From: Saprospiraceae bacterium
GTDB lineage: Bacteria; Bacteroidota; Bacteroidia; Chitinophagales; Saprospiraceae
Assembly (NCBI GenBank): GCA_027080725.1
Contig: JALWRC010000071.1
Location: 1 to 53,420, forward strand
Length of the DNA: 53,420 bases
Reading direction: 5' to 3'
Shown: positions 43,758 through 52,213 of the stretch, one piece after another
Layout: each line of letters starts with the position of its first letter
How positions within the stretch are numbered: position 1 is the stretch's first letter
Translations under genes and position numbers: made by a program
The notes under the pieces: generated by a model
The model's input: only the letters and a program-made list of their open reading frames with translations
The model's database searches: none
What the model was told of the DNA's origin: nothing

Positions 43758-45355
43758 TACGTCAATGGAATGCGTTGTGGCGCTTCCACCCAAATCTTAT
43801 CCGAAAGATAAACCCCGATGAGGACGAGTACTCCTATCCCTGCCATCACTGCCGGGCTCAAATCCACAAATCCCAACAAGGCCAATGGAAGGATATTGCC
43901 CAGTAGCATGACCCCTCCCCAAAACATCGTCTTATACCGGGTTTTGGTGATCATCTCGACCGTCTTTTTAGCATCCAATGTCGGGTGGGGAAAGTTGATT
44001 TCGATCATCACCGTGATGACATTAAACAGCAATGTAATGAGAAGCACCGTCTTCAACAGCGATATCCAATCCGCTCCGTTGCCGATAAACAGCGTCAGGA
44101 TGGCAAACATTCCCGCTCCTGCCATCAAGCTGTGAATCAACATATGAAGCACCAACGACGGACTCTGCCAAAAATCCCTTCCCTTGGCTTGCGCAAACAA
44201 GAAGGCCGTGTAGATGGCGACAAATACCGCGGCCGCCGTCGTTACCGTCAAGATGATGTGATTATAAAAATCTATCTCAAAGAAATGGAGTGCCAACAGC
44301 AAAGTAGTCAATCCGCCAAATACCGTGATACCATATCCACCTCGCACCAACCACGAACGCCATTGTGGGCGCAACAGCACATTGAGGAAGCGATCCGGAC
44401 GATCCAAATCTTTGACCAGCAATCCACCGGTCAACCCCAAGAACACCAATGACAGGATCATCGTAATCGTATAGGTGTTGGAGGAGACATTTACCTTGCC
44501 CGTAAAAAGGGCGAGGAACAGCATCATCACCAATCCCGCTGAGATGGCCTTCGTCAATACGTACCCGGACACCTCCCATCCCCAGAGAATCCCTTTGTTT
44601 GGCGCTTGATACGCCTTGCGAGGAGTTCCCTTCAAGATATCCTTCATATCGCTGGCCGGGACGCCATCGTGACTTCCCTGGTATAGCACATCTATCACAT
44701 CCGAATTGGTAAAAGCCAGCTTCTCAGCCTCTTTGGCATAATGTCCTACACCGAGCGTCTGCGAATTCCAAAGCGAAGTGCCATCCTTAGCCGCCATAGG
44801 GGTAAGAGACGCCTGGTCTCCTTGGATGTAAAACAGATTGGGGGAAGTGAATTTCTCCGGCTTCCGTACTACGACGGATTGGCGAGAAAGCAATTGGGCA
44901 ATCTCGGTATCCGGATTGTCCATATCCCCGGATATAATCGCGTGTTCCGGGCAGACATTCACACACGCGGGTTCGAGCCCGACATCGATCCGGTGGGCGC
45001 AATAATTGCACTTGGCAGCGGTATGGGTCGAAGGGTCAACATACAAGGCATCATAAGGACAGGCCTGCATGCAAGACTTGCACGCGATGCATCGCCTGTT
45101 GTCAAAATCCACGATTCCATCATCGCGGGTAAAGAGGGCTTCCACCGGGCAAATCTCCACACATGGCGCATCTGTACAGTGATTGCAACGCATGACAGAA
45201 AAAACACGTCTCGAATCGGGGAAAACCCCCTTTTCGATGTATTTCACCCAGGTTCTGTTGACCCCTACCGGTACATCATGCTCTGATTTGCAGGCAGTGG
45301 TGCACGCATGACAGCCAATACACTTCCTGTTGTCAATAATAAATCCGTATCTCAT
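43757..45355 (-). CDS. Ferredoxin-NrfD fusion subunit of the oxidoreductase
   Basis: A 532-residue fusion of an iron-sulfur subunit and a membrane quinone-reacting subunit. I take the ATG at 45355 (MRYGFIIDNRKCIGCHAC) because upstream codons in the longer frame are unlike a signal peptide. Residues 1-190 hold four [4Fe-4S] clusters: CIGCHACTTACK, CNHCTDAPCVEICP, CIACKSCMQACP and CNYCAH...CVNVCP. From about 250 to the end are eight or nine transmembrane helices of NrfD/PsrC type. Usually B and C subunits are separate genes. It is upstream of the catalytic subunit gene, 78 bases away, in one transcript. It would pass electrons between the Mo site and menaquinone. Confidence 0.92.
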   Translation of the reverse strand: MRYGFIIDNRKCIGCHACTTACKSEHDVPVGVNRTWVKYIEKGVFPDSRRVFSVMRCNHCTDAPCVEICPVEALFTRDDGIVDFDNRRCIACKSCMQACPYDALYVDPSTHTAAKCNYCAHRIDVGLEPACVNVCPEHAIISGDMDNPDTEIAQLLSRQSVVVRKPEKFTSPNLFYIQGDQASLTPMAAKDGTSLWNSQTLGVGHYAKEAEKLAFTNSDVIDVLYQGSHDGVPASDMKDILKGTPRKAYQAPNKGILWGWEVSGYVLTKAISAGLVMMLFLALFTGKVNVSSNTYTITMILSLVFLGLTGGLLVKDLDRPDRFLNVLLRPQWRSWLVRGGYGITVFGGLTTLLLALHFFEIDFYNHIILTVTTAAAVFVAIYTAFLFAQAKGRDFWQSPSLVLHMLIHSLMAGAGMFAILTLFIGNGADWISLLKTVLLITLLFNVITVMIEINFPHPTLDAKKTVEMITKTRYKTMFWGGVMLLGNILPLALLGFVDLSPAVMAGIGVLVLIGVYLSDKIWVEAPQRIPLT

Positions 45356-45542
45356 ATAGGTATTTGATAAAGATGGAAAGTTGATTTTTATAAAGATTTG
45401 AAAGGCCAAAAATATGAACAATTTTTCATATTTGATGAAAATAGGAGCAATAAGTGTGTGACCAAACCAAAACAAGGGAGCTACACGGGCAGGATATCCG
45501 GGACGCAAAAAAGAAATTGCTTTATGTCATCAAGAGTATTCC

Positions 45543-46823
45543 TCAAGGCGCTTGCGTCAAACGATGCCCGTCCACCAATGCCGTTAATACTCGTAAACGA
45601 CGACCTTTCATTGCGGTCCATACCGGTCGGACAATACCATCGTGCGCTACAATATTGATATAGTCCCCAAAGAAAACATGCTTGCGAGGAAGAAAGGGGC
45701 GTTCACTGATTTTTACGTCTTTGAAATGTGCTCCTCCGTCGGTGGACCATGCCAGATATACGTCCGTGCTATCATTTCCCGGGTGATTTCGCCGGTCGTA
45801 AAAGACCGACCAAAGATATCCCGTGGTTTGGTCAATTGTCATCCAGGACATAAATTGATGGGAGGCGGTAGTATCGGTATTTACCCGCACCGGTGTCGAC
45901 CATTTCATACCTCCATCATCCGACCGGGCAAGCCAAATATCCGTATCCTCCACACCATTGCGCTGGTCGGACCAATGCACATACACCCGTCCACGGTAGT
46001 GGCCCCGGCTGTGATCACACAATGTGACGGGCAACCCATTGCACCGGTAAATACCGGGAATATCGTAGCTCCATCCTCCGGGTTGGCTATCCACCAATAT
46101 GTCATGGGACATCCATGTCTTGCCCTGATCCATGGAGCAATCCAGGCGAATACCCGCAGGTCCTGCCCATGCCACATAAACCTCTCCCTTGGGCCCTATG
46201 GCCGGCACCGCGCCTTCTACCGTGTTGTCATCGTCCAAACAGTCTCCTCCCCGGTCATTAATCCGCAGCGGTTCCGTCCAGGTCTTCCCCCCATCTTCTG
46301 ACCGGGCAAACAATATGTGCGTACTGTCGAATGGCTCCTTGCTCGCGTACTTATCGAACTGGGTCCAGGTGAGGTAAAGGGTATTGGTGGCCGGATCTAC
46401 TGCCGCCCACTCCTTGTCCTGGTCCTTGAGGACGTTAAACCCAATGAAGGATTCCTCCGGCCAGGATTGCCCCCCGTCCATGCTGCGCTTGCAAATCATC
46501 CGGTCCAACCAACTCTCGGCATTGGAAAGCGAAAAATAATAAAACACTCCGGAAGTGTCCACAATGATGCAGGGGTCACCGGCGACCTTCCATTGCGACT
46601 TCAATGCCTGCTTGTGCCACGTTCGCCCGGTGTCTGAAGAATAATAGGCATAGCGGATATTGGCTCCCGCGACCATGCGATTGGGGTGTTTAGGGTCCAG
46701 GCATATGCTAGGTTCTTCCGGCCGCCCCTTGTCATCTATAACGACATTGGGGAACTGCCCGCATACCGCCCCATGTATGAGCAGCATAATCAACAAGCCC
46801 ATTAACCTTTTACCCCGTTGCAT
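45543..46823 (-). CDS. Secreted sialidase/BNR-fold protein
   Basis: A 426-residue exported protein. Residues 3-22 are a signal peptide (GLLIMLLIHGAVCGQ). The Asp boxes SSDTGRTW, SMDGGQSW, SEDGGKTW, SMDQGKTW, SDDGGMKW and STDGGAHF outline a six-bladed sialidase-type propeller. There is no T9SS sorting domain, so it should be periplasmic or released by another route, in contrast to the related 591-residue protein at 30926. No sialidase catalytic set is evident. It precedes the oxidoreductase genes on the strand; a shared transcript is possible but not shown. Confidence 0.85.
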   Translation of the reverse strand: MQRGKRLMGLLIMLLIHGAVCGQFPNVVIDDKGRPEEPSICLDPKHPNRMVAGANIRYAYYSSDTGRTWHKQALKSQWKVAGDPCIIVDTSGVFYYFSLSNAESWLDRMICKRSMDGGQSWPEESFIGFNVLKDQDKEWAAVDPATNTLYLTWTQFDKYASKEPFDSTHILFARSEDGGKTWTEPLRINDRGGDCLDDDNTVEGAVPAIGPKGEVYVAWAGPAGIRLDCSMDQGKTWMSHDILVDSQPGGWSYDIPGIYRCNGLPVTLCDHSRGHYRGRVYVHWSDQRNGVEDTDIWLARSDDGGMKWSTPVRVNTDTTASHQFMSWMTIDQTTGYLWSVFYDRRNHPGNDSTDVYLAWSTDGGAHFKDVKISERPFLPRKHVFFGDYINIVAHDGIVRPVWTAMKGRRLRVLTALVDGHRLTQAP

Positions 46824-46893
46824 ACGATAATATTTTAATGTATGAGATAATATATCGCCAAGCCATACCCACTAAGCCGGTAGCGCCCTCCCG

Positions 46894-47667
46894 TCACCCC
46901 AACCATTGCTTAAACGCCTTCACCCGTTCGCGGCTGACGATGATATCCGCCTCCATGAAATGGTGGAGCAACACCCTTAATCTGCTATTGGTGTATTGGT
47001 GCACCTCGTTAATATAATCAATATTTACAATATGTTTTCGACTCACCCTATAGAACTTATCCGGATTCAAAAGAGTCTCCAGCTCTTCCATTGTAGTATC
47101 CACAAGGTAGGAGCGCCCTTCACGGGTGCGCATCCAACTGCCCTTGCTCTCACTGTAAAAACACACGATATCGTCGACATCCACTGTCCGGATGCGCTGT
47201 CCTATACGGGTGGAAAACCGCTTCTTGTACTCCCTGGTGCTGCCGGTCGCCTCCATTAATATCTTACGAATCAGGGAGGCATCCGGGGACGGCTCGAGCT
47301 GTCGATTGAAATGCTGCAATTTATGCATTGCCCGCTCCAATGCTTCCTTTTCGATGGGTTTGAGGAGATAATCCACGCTGTTGAGTTCGAAGGCCTTGAT
47401 GGCATACTGGTTGTAGGCGGAAGTGAAGATGACGAAGCTATCCACCCGGACCTGTTCGAATATCTCGAAACTCAGCCCGTCGGAAAGTTGGATATCCAGG
47501 AAGACGACATCCGGTGCGGGGTTGTCGGCAAACCATTGCACCGCCATTTCGACGGAGGGGAGCATCTCCAAAATCGTGACCGGATAGGGCTCCAACATCC
47601 GTTTCAGACGGCGTGCGGAGGGCTGTTCGTCTTCGATAATGATTGCTTTTAGTCCGGTGGTATTCAT
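46894..47667 (-). CDS. LytTR-family response regulator
   Basis: A 257-residue two-component response regulator. The receiver domain (residues 1-125) has the acidic pair ED at 12-13, the phosphoacceptor Asp58 in VVFLDIQLSDG and the Lys in DYLLKPI. The C-terminal LytTR DNA-binding domain (about 150-255) shows the segment DVDDIVCFYSESKGSWMRTREGRSYLVDTTMEELETLL...FYRVSRKHIVNIDYI. The start is 5 bases after the nadC stop, so it is expressed with nadC. No histidine kinase is adjacent; the partner must be encoded elsewhere. Confidence 0.95.
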   Translation of the reverse strand: MNTTGLKAIIIEDEQPSARRLKRMLEPYPVTILEMLPSVEMAVQWFADNPAPDVVFLDIQLSDGLSFEIFEQVRVDSFVIFTSAYNQYAIKAFELNSVDYLLKPIEKEALERAMHKLQHFNRQLEPSPDASLIRKILMEATGSTREYKKRFSTRIGQRIRTVDVDDIVCFYSESKGSWMRTREGRSYLVDTTMEELETLLNPDKFYRVSRKHIVNIDYINEVHQYTNSRLRVLLHHFMEADIIVSRERVKAFKQWLG

Positions 47668-47672
47668 CGTTC

Positions 47673-48524
47673 CTATGCGTCTATTTTAAAACTCAAATCC
47701 AAGGGGTCCACCGTATGGGTCAGGGCACCGGAGGAAACAAAATCAACGCCCGTTTCGGCATATTTGCGGACCGTGTTCAGGACGATGCCTCCGGACGCTT
47801 CCGTCTCATAAGCGCCATCGATAATCTCCACAGCTTCTTTGAGCAGTGGAACTTCAAAGTTGTCCAGCATAATGCGATGGACGCCACCACGTCGCATCAC
47901 CTCTGCAAGTTCATCCAAATTGCGCACTTCCACCGTAATCTCCAGATCCAGGCCTTTGGCCTTCATATACTCGTGCACCCGGTCTATCGCCAAGGAGATA
48001 CTGCCACACGCATCGACGTGATTGTCCTTGATCATAATGCGATCGAAGAGTCCGAACCGGTAATTGTCACACCCACCGATATGCACGGCCCATTTCTCCA
48101 GCCATCGGTTGAACGGGGTGGTCTTACGCGTATCCAATATTCTGGTCGATAGCCCTTCCACTTCACCGGCAAACATCGAAGCTTGTGTCGCAATCCCACT
48201 CATTCGCTGCATCACATTGAGCAATAAGCGCTCTCCCTTGAGCAAGGTCTGCGTATGGCCGTAAGCTGTAAAGGCGATATCCCCGGGATGAATCTCACTC
48301 CCATCTTCCAAAAACACCTCCATCTCGATATCCGGCTCCAGCGTCTTCAACAAAAAAGAGGCAAACCCGACGCCTGCGATGACGCCATAATCCTTGACCA
48401 GCAGGCGAGCCGTGCTCTTCTTATCCGCAGGGATGCACGCCAGCGAGGTATGATCTCCGTCGCCGACATCTTCTGCCAGTGCCTCTCGTATAAAATGTAG
48501 TAAAGCTTCTTTAGGTGGCTGCAT
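47673..48524 (-). CDS. nadC: Nicotinate-nucleotide pyrophosphorylase (carboxylating)
   Basis: A 283-residue enzyme that turns quinolinate and PRPP into nicotinate mononucleotide in NAD synthesis. Landmarks are the DTRKTTP loop with the basic quinolinate-binding residues, GGCDNYRFGLFDRIMIKDNH, and the C-terminal EVRNLDELAEVMRRGGVHRIMLDNF. The usual HR pair in the GG.NHR segment is YR here, a mild deviation. Start at 48524 follows a -7 element at 48658. It is the first gene of a two-gene unit with the LytTR regulator. Confidence 0.96.
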   Translation of the reverse strand: MQPPKEALLHFIREALAEDVGDGDHTSLACIPADKKSTARLLVKDYGVIAGVGFASFLLKTLEPDIEMEVFLEDGSEIHPGDIAFTAYGHTQTLLKGERLLLNVMQRMSGIATQASMFAGEVEGLSTRILDTRKTTPFNRWLEKWAVHIGGCDNYRFGLFDRIMIKDNHVDACGSISLAIDRVHEYMKAKGLDLEITVEVRNLDELAEVMRRGGVHRIMLDNFEVPLLKEAVEIIDGAYETEASGGIVLNTVRKYAETGVDFVSSGALTHTVDPLDLSFKIDA

Positions 48525-48657
48525 ACAAAGTGATTTTATTGTTGAGCATCAGTAATAGTCTCATGGGATGTGGTTTTTATCTTTTTTCATACTACCATCA
48601 TACCCCTCCATTCCCGGGCGGATAACAATCCTGAAGGAATCCGGTCCCATCCGCACA

Positions 48658-48665
48658 CAAAGGTA
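48658..48665 (-). promoter_or_regulatory. -7 element TACCTTTG for nadC
   Basis: On the minus strand it reads TACCTTTG, fitting TAnnTTTG, about 134 bases before the nadC start codon. No upstream TTG at the right spacing was found. Confidence 0.5.
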
Positions 48666-48706
48666 ATCAACTTGTGAAATATCCGGCGAACGGTTCGTAT
48701 AGGGGG

Positions 48707-48863
48707 TGTATTACAAACTGCACTAACCTAAGACAAACGGTTTGGAAGAACTCCGACCCCAAAGCTGACGCGGGACGACTTTGGAGCGGAGATTTACAAG
48801 AAGATTTATTGAGCAGGAACAATTGGAGATTTGTAATTTTGCTCTGCGCTATATGTAATATAG
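48707..48863 (+). repeat. MITE-like element, copy 2
   Basis: About 157 bases. The left terminal repeat TGTATTACAAACTGCAC is intact; the right end (CTGCGCTATATGTAATATA) is degenerate. Inside, CTCCGACCCCAAAG (48751-48764) can pair with CTTTGGAGCGGAG (48779-48791). Its interior matches copies at 40618 and 49081. It lies upstream of the nadC promoter. Confidence 0.7.
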
Positions 48864-49080
48864 GCACACGCACGTTTTATTACTTCTGAAACCGGCGTTT
48901 GGAAATCTATTTGAAGTCAGTAAAAGACACAAATCTTATGTGTCCTCTGTGCCTTATGTGGTTCAAAACAATTATATTGATTACCACATAAGGCACATTA
49001 GGTCACATTAGGGAGGTAGGAAAACAAATAAATTCGATCCATAGGGGATTTCATCCGCGATTTGATAGGCCGTGGTTTAG

Positions 49081-49201
49081 GTGTTTTGAACCCCGACCCC
49101 AAAACTGACGCGAGACGACTTTGGAGCGGAGATTTACAAGAAGATTTATCATGCAGGAACGATTGAAGCAAACTTGGAAACTGTGTAGTTTGTAATGCAC
49201 A
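49081..49201 (+). repeat. MITE-like element, copy 3 (left end lost)
   Basis: About 120 bases sharing the interior of copy 2 for some 60 bases (from CCCCGACCCCAAAA to AAGATTTAT), and the right terminal form GTAGTTTGTAATGCACA. The left inverted repeat is missing. Confidence 0.65.
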
Positions 49202-49210
49202 ATGCGTATA

Positions 49211-49331
49211 GGTATATACTAGAAACTGCACTATTAGGCCTTGTGTGCCTTGGTGCCACAGGTTATAAGCAGTATAGCCTGTGCCGCCTAGGTGGTATGA
49301 GGATGTAAAACTGTGCACTTTGTAATACACA
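49211..49331 (+). repeat. MITE-like element, copy 4 with different interior
   Basis: About 120 bases framed by a degenerate left end (GTATATACTAGAAACTGCAC) and a near-perfect right end GTGCACTTTGTAATACACA. Its interior is unrelated to copies 1-3, which suggests that only the ends are needed for movement or maintenance. Confidence 0.55.
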
Positions 49332-49400
49332 TCCCTCTCCGAAAAGCGAGGCGTGATAAAAATGGTTAAAACCATTACAAAAATTGCTATAGATCCTATT

Positions 49401-49465
49401 CCCATGGTTAAAACCGTGGGCTATGTCAAGGGTTTGAGCGCCTCGATTAGGAGAAAAATAGCTTC
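49401..49465 (+). repeat. REP-like dispersed repeat, copy 2
   Basis: Starts with the palindrome CCCATGGTTAAAACCGTGGG, then GCTATG, and ends with the block TTTGAGCGCCTCGATT...GAGAAAAATAGCTTC. The end block recurs inverted at 53320-53353. It is 35 bases from the MarR gene end. Confidence 0.75.
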
Positions 49466-49499
49466 TGTTAATAATGCATAAATTCTATTCCGGGAAGCA

Positions 49500-49952
49500 C
49501 TACTCAGACTCCAACAACTGCCGCATGCTTCGATTAAAACCCCCGACGTCCTCCAATCGATCAAAAAAAGCATGGTCAAAATCCTCCACAATCTTAACTG
49601 AGCGTTTGAGGATTTTTTGCCCTTTGGGGGTTAAGAGGATTTGTTTGGCGCGGGTGTCCTGCGGATGGGGATGTCTCGACAAAATTCCCTTGCGCTCCAG
49701 AGCCCGGAGCACATTGGACACCATCATGACATCCATTTGGGCATGACGGGCGATTTCGATCTGGGTTACCACCTCCTTGTGCAAACCCAGCCATCCCGAA
49801 GTGGCCAGAATAACAAACTGGGTGTGCGTCAACTCCACTTCTTTCAATCGCTCTTTGATGGTCTTTTGCCAATGTATAAACAATTTATAGAGCAAAAATC
49901 CGGTAGCATCTTCCGCGCTCTTGTATGAAAATATTTCATCCTGTCTCTTCAT
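49500..49952 (-). CDS. MarR-family transcriptional regulator
   Basis: A 150-residue winged-helix repressor-type protein. After an N-terminal dimer helix (GFLLYKLFIHWQKTIKERLK), the DNA-binding part is ELTHTQFVILATSGWL...TQIEIARHAQMDVMMVSNVLRALERKGILSRHPHPQDTRAKQILLTPKGQ, with the recognition helix and the wing DTRAKQILLT. A C-terminal dimer helix follows. MarR proteins usually respond to small aromatic ligands or oxidants; ligand and targets are unknown. It sits alone upstream of the DinB gene. Confidence 0.93.
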   Translation of the reverse strand: MKRQDEIFSYKSAEDATGFLLYKLFIHWQKTIKERLKEVELTHTQFVILATSGWLGLHKEVVTQIEIARHAQMDVMMVSNVLRALERKGILSRHPHPQDTRAKQILLTPKGQKILKRSVKIVEDFDHAFFDRLEDVGGFNRSMRQLLESE

Positions 49953-50041
49953 CCCTGCTTGGTTTTTTCTCCGCTATTCGCTTAGTATCCGAAACTCCGC
50001 CCTCCAACAACAGACACCGGAACGGTAAGCCGCAACCCTTT

Positions 50042-50566
50042 TCATACCTCCGGCTTTAGCTGTGCATCCAGACGTTCTTTTTGACGCATATGGTGTTTGA
50101 AATGCCAGAGAATCAACTTGTACCACTCCTTTGCATTGAGATACCCCAGGGCCGGATGAGCCGTTTTACCTCCTTTATCCTGCTCAAACCTCGGCAGTAA
50201 TACTTTCATCTTGTCTTCCAACTCCCTCATCCCCGCAAGAATCGCCTCCTTGCTTTCAGGCTGAACTGGAGTATATGTCTTAGAGGGCGGAACCTTAATC
50301 TTGGCGGGTGGGAATCCCTTGACGATGCGAAAAACCATAAATCCCTTGAAGGTTTTCCTGCGCCCCTTTCCTTCACCGGATTCCAGGCAATCCTCCACTT
50401 GTCTCAGATGATAGCGAAGCGTCCCATCCACCAAGTGGGTGTACACCTGCCCCATCGACCACCCGCCCTCCTGAGGTTGGCGGAGCAATTGCTCCATCGA
50501 ATACCCCTCCAGGGCGGCTTCCCACTCCCGGAGATTTTGTACAAATTTTTGATAAAACCTTTCCAT
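50042..50566 (-). CDS. DinB-family protein
   Basis: A 174-residue four-helix-bundle protein of the DinB/YfiT superfamily. The helix-1 segment MERFYQKFVQNLREWEAALEGYSMEQLLRQPQEGGWSMGQVYTHLVDG carries the first metal-ligand His, and the C-terminal WHFKHHMRQKERL carries the remaining His residues. Some family members are thiol-dependent S-transferases using bacillithiol or similar thiols. It lies about 90 bases upstream of the MarR gene on the same strand, so joint expression is possible. Confidence 0.85.
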   Translation of the reverse strand: MERFYQKFVQNLREWEAALEGYSMEQLLRQPQEGGWSMGQVYTHLVDGTLRYHLRQVEDCLESGEGKGRRKTFKGFMVFRIVKGFPPAKIKVPPSKTYTPVQPESKEAILAGMRELEDKMKVLLPRFEQDKGGKTAHPALGYLNAKEWYKLILWHFKHHMRQKERLDAQLKPEV

Positions 50567-50693
50567 CTTTTCAGTTTGTGTTTATTAATAAGCGCAAATA
50601 TATTATATGCATATATTTTATGGTATGAAATCGCACTTTTTTTTCCATTAATCACCTGAAGTGTCCCGGCAAAGACTTAGGCAGCAACAAAAA

Positions 50694-50734
50694 GGGGCTT
50701 TTTCAGTGTGAAATCAGTCACATGAAAAAGCCCC
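50694..50734 (-). terminator. Long terminator hairpin
   Basis: GGGGCTTTTTCA (50694-50705) pairs with TGAAAAAGCCCC (50723-50734), continued by TGTGA with TCACA. On the minus strand five T follow. Second of two hairpins downstream of the lipoprotein at 50847. Confidence 0.85.
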
Positions 50735-50773
50735 ACAAGGATATTTCCAATAATAATACCGGTGCAAGAAAAA

Positions 50774-50827
50774 GCCCTTCGGCAGATGCGTCTCACCATT
50801 AAAATCGATGCAGCGCAGCCGAAGGGC
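50774..50827 (-). terminator. First terminator after the CpxP-like lipoprotein
   Basis: GCCCTTCGGC (50774-50783) pairs perfectly with GCCGAAGGGC (50818-50827). On the minus strand a T-run follows. About 20 bases after the lipoprotein stop. Confidence 0.75.
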
Positions 50828-50846
50828 AAGTGGTGTGCGTCACACA

Positions 50847-51545
50847 CTATCCACCGCGCTTACCTCGATGTTTTCCTTTGTGCTTGATGTAGCGTAATGC
50901 CTTTTTCTTACACTCTTGCCATTGAGCAAACTGTTCTTCAGACAGAACCTCTTGTGCAGCTTCAACAAAGATTTCATGGCAGGATTTGATAGCGTCCACA
51001 CCGGCCTGTACCTCTTCATTGGATTGGATATCGGCCTTTGTTTGCTCCTTGAGATCAGCCAATGCTGCCTTCAATTCCTCTTTGGTGATTTCCTCATTCT
51101 TAAATTGTTCAATGAGGGCTTTTCTGGTGGCGTTGGCTTCCTGGAGAATACCTTTGACAGCCGAGCGGACCGCCTTCAGATTGGGCTTTATGCATTCGAC
51201 AAATGCCTTGCGGGCCTCCATCATTTGTGCCTTTTGCTCCTCGGTGAGATTGAGATCACAATGCCGTCTTTTACCGAAACTTTGCGGGTCCTCCTCTTGT
51301 CCCCACACCGACGGATCTTGAGGAAAACCATCCTCAACGACTTGGATGGAAGTGTTCTCATCCGGTGTGGACAGGTCCGGAGAGGCGAGTTTATCCGTTA
51401 GTTGAGCAAAATCAGCTGTTCCAACTAAATCGTCCATTCCGGAGTCCAAACTCAGATCCGGGGCATCCAACCGGTTGGTGTCATTACAAGCGGATAGCAT
51501 CCAGCCCGCTAATGCAATCAATAAAAAAAACTTTACACGTTTCAT
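50847..51545 (-). CDS. CpxP/Spy-like lipoprotein
   Basis: A 232-residue exported lipoprotein. The signal ends MLSAC, a good lipobox at Cys20. Residues 21-90 are acidic and loosely structured. From 95 on there is a helical domain with LTEEQKAQMMEARKAFVECI and LSEEQFAQWQECKKKALRY, two LTxxQ-like motifs as in Spy and CpxP periplasmic chaperones, and a long coiled-coil-like helix between them. A basic tail (KHKGKHRGKRGG) ends the protein. I infer an envelope stress chaperone-like role. It is monocistronic, with two strong terminators. Confidence 0.75.
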   Translation of the reverse strand: MKRVKFFLLIALAGWMLSACNDTNRLDAPDLSLDSGMDDLVGTADFAQLTDKLASPDLSTPDENTSIQVVEDGFPQDPSVWGQEEDPQSFGKRRHCDLNLTEEQKAQMMEARKAFVECIKPNLKAVRSAVKGILQEANATRKALIEQFKNEEITKEELKAALADLKEQTKADIQSNEEVQAGVDAIKSCHEIFVEAAQEVLSEEQFAQWQECKKKALRYIKHKGKHRGKRGG

Positions 51546-51927
51546 AATAAAACTATTTAAATGGTGATGAAATAAAATACGGTAAAGTCTTAATCATGCA
51601 TTGTTTTTTGTTACGAGTTATTGGACGAAGGGAATGAGTAAAGGTTTAACATAAGAACAAAATTCAAGGAGATAAAATGTTAAAAGGTTGATTGATTTAT
51701 GCTGATACAGGAATAAAAGAGGGTTTTATCCAATACCATTAGGGTAAAGAGCGATATAGGATTACTTGTGAAAGTCATTGTTGGTATCAGATTTTTTTTT
51801 ATCTTTACCCGTCCATTTTTTGGTATTAGAAACGATTTACTCCTGTTTTTCTGAAGGTGCTTGAAGCTAATTGAGTTAGACAAGAGATATTTCGACGGTT
51901 AGTTTCAACGAAGAAGGTAAAATAAAA
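51546..51927. other. Gene-free region upstream of the lipoprotein
   Basis: About 380 bases. A 67-codon minus-strand frame at 51680-51883 lacks recognisable features and I do not accept it as a gene. The region must contain the lipoprotein promoter. Confidence 0.45.
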
Positions 51928-51949
51928 ATGGCCGGTCTTACCCGGCCAT
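51928..51949 (-). terminator. Hairpin with T-run and no obvious gene
   Basis: ATGGCCGG (51928-51935) pairs with CCGGCCAT (51942-51949), and on the minus strand TTTTTA follows. There is no supported protein gene between it and the tRNA terminator at 52184, so it may end a small RNA transcribed from about 51950-52180. Confidence 0.5.
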
Positions 51950-52183
51950 CGAAGGATCAGAAATAACTAACGCTACTTAAACTGTCCTCCGTGTGCACAG
52001 CACAAACTCGCATTTTACTAATTTCTTTTGATTCTAACTTCTAGCACCAAAAGATGGATTTTTTTACTCTCCTGCGTCCTTTCACATTCTTAAGAATATT
52101 TCATTCGGCATTCGAGCTGTAAGTATCTTAACACTCCTATGATGCTTCGAATACCAAAAATGCTGCCTGAGAGGTAAAAAATA

Positions 52184-52212
52184 AAAAAGGCAACCGAATT
52201 GGTTGCCTTTTT
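52184..52212 (-). terminator. Terminator of the tRNA-Glu transcript
   Basis: AAAAAGGCAACC (52184-52195) pairs perfectly with GGTTGCCTTTTT (52201-52212) around GAATT. It directly follows the tRNA 3' end on the minus strand. Confidence 0.9.
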
Positions 52213-52213
52213 G

